Assembly: GCF_019175385.1 (NCBI RefSeq)
Contig: NC_083348.1
Coordinates: 1,007,001-1,071,000, forward strand
DNA: 64,000 bases
Source of the DNA: Lycium barbarum
Taxonomy: Eukaryota; Streptophyta; Magnoliopsida; Solanales; Solanaceae
Reading direction: 5' to 3'
The notes under the pieces were generated by a model. The model saw only the letters and a list, made by a program, of their open reading frames with translations, was not told the DNA's origin and did no database searches. Made by a program: the position numbers and the translations under genes. Below, one piece after another: positions 59,402 through 64,000 of the stretch (position 1 is its first letter; every line of letters starts with the position of its first letter).

Positions 59402-60110
59402 CTAACCAATCTAATCTATAAATCGTAATACTGTATTTGAGTTCAATGTCAACTTCCTTTATGTTTCCAATAGGTCCCAATCCTCCGAAATCTCGGATGC
59501 AACTCATCCTAGTTTCTTAACTACTAATCATTTTTCCCTCCAGGGTTCCTCCTTTAAATTAAATTAAGATCATTTCAAAACTTTTCTTTGAAAGCGTCGT
59601 ATAGTTGTTCCTTCAATCATGGCTTACCAAACGGCTGATGGTCACATTTTCCCTTTACTCTTTCTCTATAAACATGCAAACAATTCAATTTGTAAAAATT
59701 TCGGCAGAGTTTCCTCTATAATTCTTACTACCTCATTCCTGCACACAGCCTAGAAAACACATTCAATGCCCCACAGAGCAATCACAAATACCCATAATAT
59801 CTTGTTCAAGTTCTTATATCAACATCTATCCATATTAATAAAATAGGAAACATACCTTTCGAATGAACAACTTCAATTCTCAACAATTACCTCGTAGCGG
59901 CATAATCAACTGCTTATCCATGATCAAAACATTTGGGGTTAGAATCAGGGACATCACATCCTATGATTTAGCTCTATGGCACAATCTAAGATAAGAAAGA
60001 AAGGTCAATGGTTCTTAAATGCCCTGCAGCCTCTTGTTTATAAGTGTGGCGCGCTTCACACCCATAAACAAGACTCTACTGGACACGACTCGTAGACATT
60101 CCCTAGGATG
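59402..60110 (-). mobile_element. Leader of a second gypsy element, cut by the Tat LTR
   Basis: On the minus strand this follows the primer site at 60116-60127 and reads as the untranslated leader common to Solanaceae gypsy elements (AAGAGGCTGCAGGGCATTTA, CACACTTATAAACAAGAGG). It stops at 59401 where the Tat LTR starts, so the Tat element was probably inserted into it, or replaced its remainder. Confidence 0.65.
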
Positions 60111-60115
60111 AACTG

Positions 60116-60127
60116 CTTTGATACCAA
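60116..60127 (-). promoter_or_regulatory. Primer-binding site of the second gypsy element
   Basis: Minus strand TGGTATCAAAGC, the initiator Met-tRNA complement, two bases after the LTR end. Confidence 0.85.
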
Positions 60128-60129
60128 TT

Positions 60130-62826
60130 TGTCACACCCCTACCAGGAGTATGACGGGCTCCGACTCGTAGGCCGGGAACCACCTGACTTATCCGTTACT
60201 TTGAACATTATAAACTATAACTCGAAGAACACCTGCACGCAGAAAAGGCCCAACATAGGAATATTCGATCGTTTAACACATATGTACATATGCAGACCGA
60301 CAAGGTCGCCACAACATAATGTATATCATAAAGCCGACAAGGCTAACAGTAAAGTAGCAAGAGCTCAAAATAAGGCCGACAAGGCCACCAATATATTATA
60401 CAACAATATGAACCGGTGGAGCTACAAAACATCTAACTATACACACACGTCTACGAGCCTCTACATAGAACACAAATGATCATAAGAACAATACCAAATA
60501 GAATGCAGCTCCGAAGTAAGTGGAGTGCTCCTGAGAATCCGCTGGTAGGACACCTACGGGTCAGATCCGTCTCCCTGCCTACCTGCGGGCATGAGCGCAG
60601 TGTCCACAAGAAGGGACGTCAGTACGAATAATGTATTGAGTATGTAAGGCATGAATAACAACATAATATAGACATGAATGGTAACATGGAATAAAAGAGA
60701 TAACCTGTACATCTGGATGCCTCATAAGGCGGATGTCATACATGCTTAGCCTTTAAAAAAAACATTTCTACACATATACATACTACCATGCCCGGCCATT
60801 AAGGCTTGGTGTCATATATATAGTATCATGCCCGGAAATTAAGGCTCGCTGTCATAAATATAGTATCATGCCCGGCCATTAAGGCTCGGTGTTATCATCA
60901 TTAGCCCGCGTACGGGCCTCCCGCGTCCGGGGCAATATCATAACATGCCCACTGCAGTGGTGTGCACATCTACGTGCCATGCCCGGCCGACTATAGCGTG
61001 GCGCGGTGTGAGAAAATACATACATATATATATAAAGCATGAATGAGAGCCAAATAAGAGCTATAAATACATCGGAGTGACGTAAGGTCGGTAGCCTCCA
61101 ATTTTCATTATGGAATTATCATCATCGTTATATCTCACCTTGAAGGAACAATTATTATAAGGTGAGATCAACAACAATGAATAAAATCGAGAAAATCATG
61201 AAATAACTCAACATTCTCATTTTCACATTGAAATCATAAGCTTGGGACTTTTAAACATGAAATCATCGTCGTCGTCGTAATCATCATAGAAACATTCTCA
61301 TCTTTAGCATCGTCATTAACATTGTAAAAACATGTCCGTTGTTGTCATAAAATCTTATAGAATCATAAATCTTTGACTTGGAAAATAGGGACATTTTGGA
61401 AAACATTTATGGATTATCAAGAAAGAAGTCATGCCTTTGAATCATGAACTCTAACTTTTGGAAGTAAGGAGGTTATGAAACATATGTAGGGAATTATAAC
61501 ATAGGAGTTTCTAGAAATAGGATCATCGTCATCATAAAACATACTTATCTTTAGCCTCATGAGAAGTCTAAGAATCATGAATTTCTAGCTTTTGAGAATA
61601 AGGACATTTTAGGAACTATGTATGGGTTCACAAGAAAGGAATCATGCCTTTGGAAAGAAAGGGTCTAGCCTTAACATACCTGTTCAACCTCCAGTTATCC
61701 ACACTTATTCGTCCGAATTCGTGAGTCTACATTTAAGAGGATTCACACAATCGTTAGACTCATCGTTATACGCTTGTCTTAGTCCTTCAAATAAATCCAT
61801 TTATAATCTGCCGAAATTCGGACAACACCTCCCCTGTTTATATGCCAAGCCCGAAATTACAATACCAACAAAACAACTACTACAATAGCACCAACATCAA
61901 CAACATCATCATCAATACCAAAATATTCCATAAAACATCCCACGCGATGTTTGTCCAATTTCTCAACCAACAACTTTATTATACAACCATTTCATCACTC
62001 TATCTTTGTAAATAAATCAAAAGTAATATTAATAAGGAGAGATTCATACCTTATTTTTGTTAAAACAGCGATATCTTCACTATCCACCTTGAATCCGCTG
62101 CAAAACCATACTAGAATCACATCTATGCGTTTATCCGAGCTTCGATTAATACTCCGTCACTTGAAAATTGCTTACTTTTTGATTCCCTCACTCCCTCTTC
62201 AAATTTTCTAGAATTTTCTGGGCAAATCTGGTGAAAAAAGAGGGTTCTTACCCTTTTCATAAGGGTCAAATTCGGGTCGAGTTCACTGTAGCATTTTACT
62301 GTAGCAGCACTGTTACTGTAGCAGTACTGTAGCACGCGTTTCTGCTCGGTCAGCCTGACTTGTAACGTTCATAATTCTCTACTCCGATGTCCTATCGACG
62401 AGCGGTTTGTTGCGTTAGAAACTAGACTCGACCAACTTCATTTTAAGCTTTTAAAACACCTTAAAAATCCTCATATACCTGGAGATATACCCCTCCAAAG
62501 TTGACCCAAAATTCTATCCTTAGTTCTGCCAACTTTTTTCAAATTTTCGACAAACTTATTTTCTTTGATTTGCTTGGTCCTGGAATCTTCCAAAACTCCC
62601 CCTACATGATATTTATCATTTATTATACTTGATAATGGTCATGTTCTTGTGTTTTCAAGATTGCCCTTCCCGGTTATGACTTACAAGATTGTAATTCGTC
62701 CTTTACTTCGTTGTTACGTACTTTCCATGGCTTGTACCTTCCAAAACTTCATGGGACGTCTTCGATACTCCATTACTATGGTGAAGTACGTGGCATGCTC
62801 ATGCTCCGAAAGTGCGGGGTGTAACA
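60130..62826 (-). mobile_element. 5' LTR of the second gypsy element (2.7 kb)
   Basis: Minus strand begins TGTTACACCCCGC at 62826 and ends GGGGTGTGACA at 60130, imperfect inverted termini, with the primer site directly after. U3 holds repeated ACTGTAGCA words (62284-62335). U5 holds a 40-bp tandem repeat and repeated GCCGACAAGG(C/T) words (60295-60395). No coding sequence. Confidence 0.85.
60787..60906. repeat. Three 40-bp tandem units in the LTR
   Basis: CATGCCCGG(CC/AA)ATTAAGG recurs at 60787, 60827 and 60867. Confidence 0.9.
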
Positions 62827-63344
62827 AAGAATAACATATTATCTCCCTCTGTCTTTATGTCTCCGAATCATCCTAGGATATGGTTCAACTGTCAAATCCT
62901 AATAGGTGATCAACTATGCTTGCATGTAAAATATAACCAACTATTGAATGATCGAAGAAACTCTTTTCTTCTTTCATTCGAATGCCCTAGCCAAGGTCTT
63001 AAGTCAATCGTTTACAAATCATGACAACATAGAGCTTCAACTCATTACCAGGAGTTGACAGATTCCATCTCGATCAATCATTAATCCTACAAGTGTTTGA
63101 TCATACCCAATATCCTTTCGACTATCGCCCTAGGGCCATAGGTGTCCAGTATCAAAGTACAATAAACAACATATCAATTACTATGATGATGTCAGGTCAA
63201 AGGAAAAACTTGTACATTACATTCTTCTAGAAAATATCCTATTGACAGTTTATGGTAATTCTAACCATTAGGAATTATTTAATGAGTCGTTTCAATGATC
63301 ATATCTCTATATGCATCATCTATGTATGTAATTTAGTTAATGAG
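62827..63344. other. Flank of the second gypsy LTR, no gene seen
   Basis: Ordinary AT-rich sequence. The first bases, AAGAA, do not match any visible partner of a target duplication because the 3' LTR is absent. Confidence 0.45.
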
Positions 63345-63603
63345 TGGCTGAACTTAAAAAAAACAGCTTATAAGTAAAAAAAAAAAATAATTGGGGTAGC
63401 CCAACTTTTTTTTTTTTTTGGCTTATAAGCTGTTTTCAGCTTATAAGCTGCTTTAGATAAGCTAAGCCAAACGGGCCCAATTATTTTTTTGAGCTTATTT
63501 TAAGCATAAAATGGCTTTAAGCTGGCCAGCCAAATACTAAAAAAAAGCTGAAAACAACTTATAAGTTGTTTTCAGCAACTTATAAGCCAATCTAGACGGA
63601 CTC
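63345..63603. mobile_element. MITE-like element with TTATAAG inverted words
   Basis: 259 bp flanked by identical TTAGTTAATGAG (63333-63344 and 63604-63615). It contains inverted GCTTATAAG/CTTATAAGC words near both ends and in the middle, and two A/T homopolymers. Such 'AACTTATAAGTTG' elements are common in Solanaceae. The 12-bp duplication is longer than the 8 bp of hAT elements, so the superfamily is left open. Confidence 0.72.
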
Positions 63604-63615
63604 TTAGTTAATGAG

Positions 63616-64000
63616 ATCAACTAATCTTTATCCAATAAAGACCACCACATACATATTGACCTAACCGAGTTACTATTGTCCCAATTAGTAATCCTACGAT
63701 CAAGAACATTTTTAGATTAAGTTATAAAAGACATGACTCTCTCATTATCATAATCTCTATCATGATGTCAAGTCTCAAAACTTTAATCAAGGATCTTATC
63801 ATATTTAATCAAACAATTGATAATAAGTATGTACGATAAAAGAATATCAGATGCCATATATTTATATTAAATAACGTTCACAAAAATATGTTCAAATCAT
63901 CATATGTGAGATTGGGTCCAGGGCATATCAACTATATTCCTAACAGGATTGTCCATTTAGAAGACATCTATCTTTGTAATCAATCGTAATTTGCTAGGGG
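63616..64000. other. AT-rich end of window, nothing recognised
   Basis: No gene, RNA or element ends visible. Confidence 0.4.

Noticed and set aside
60787..60906. CRISPR-like array of 40-bp units
   Set aside because: Only three contiguous tandem units without spacers, in a plant LTR.

Overview
This window is plant nuclear DNA, most likely from a Solanaceae genome. That assignment is an inference from several things read directly in the sequence: an Au-type SINE, a TS/SolS-type SINE, gypsy LTRs starting TGTAACGACC and TGTCACACCCC, a Tat-type gypsy head, and a Cf-like receptor-like protein relic. I see no intact host gene anywhere in the 64 kb. Almost every coding trace belongs to a transposable element or is a broken gene, so this is a transposon-rich intergenic stretch rather than a functional gene cluster.

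Layout. 1-6422: minus-strand gypsy LTRs arranged nose to tail, with GC-rich U3 word clusters. 6890-9599: a plus-strand copy of a repeat family (here 'family R') that returns in inverted orientation at 26500-27810, 32242-33917, 35728-36410 and 40187-40690. 9600-21579: a complete but dead autonomous Helitron (A|TC...CTAG|T) with RepHel remnants. It carries a Ty1-copia element (11344-16216), whose 5' LTR carries a 189-bp SINE, so the nest is three levels deep. 22045-23425: MITEs and an LTR piece that cuts off a minus-strand LRR receptor-like protein pseudogene (23426-25950). 27430-28800: AT-rich tandem repeats broken by a MITE. 29325-32241: a solo Tat-type LTR with a perfect 5-bp target duplication, sitting inside family R. 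33918-35727: a non-autonomous Helitron that captured a MAP-kinase exon. 36462-40186: further probable Helitron pieces and a 1.25-kb repeat duplicated at 45045-46308. 41333-50373: a SINE, foldback elements, LTR relics, a degraded copia element and a 984-bp hAT-like element. 52244-59401: the head of a minus-strand Tat-type gypsy element (4.4-kb LTR, primer site, gag with two stops, no pol). It abuts the 5' leader of another gypsy element whose 2.7-kb LTR ends at 62826. 63345-63603: a small MITE-like element.

Relative history can partly be read from the nesting. Family R is older than the solo LTR and probably older than Helitrons A and B. Helitron A is older than the copia element, which is older than the SINE. 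I found no previously undescribed functional system. The best leads are the Helitron-captured MAPK exon, the three-level nest, the microsatellite lying in the Helitron Rep tyrosine motif, and the unexplained family R.
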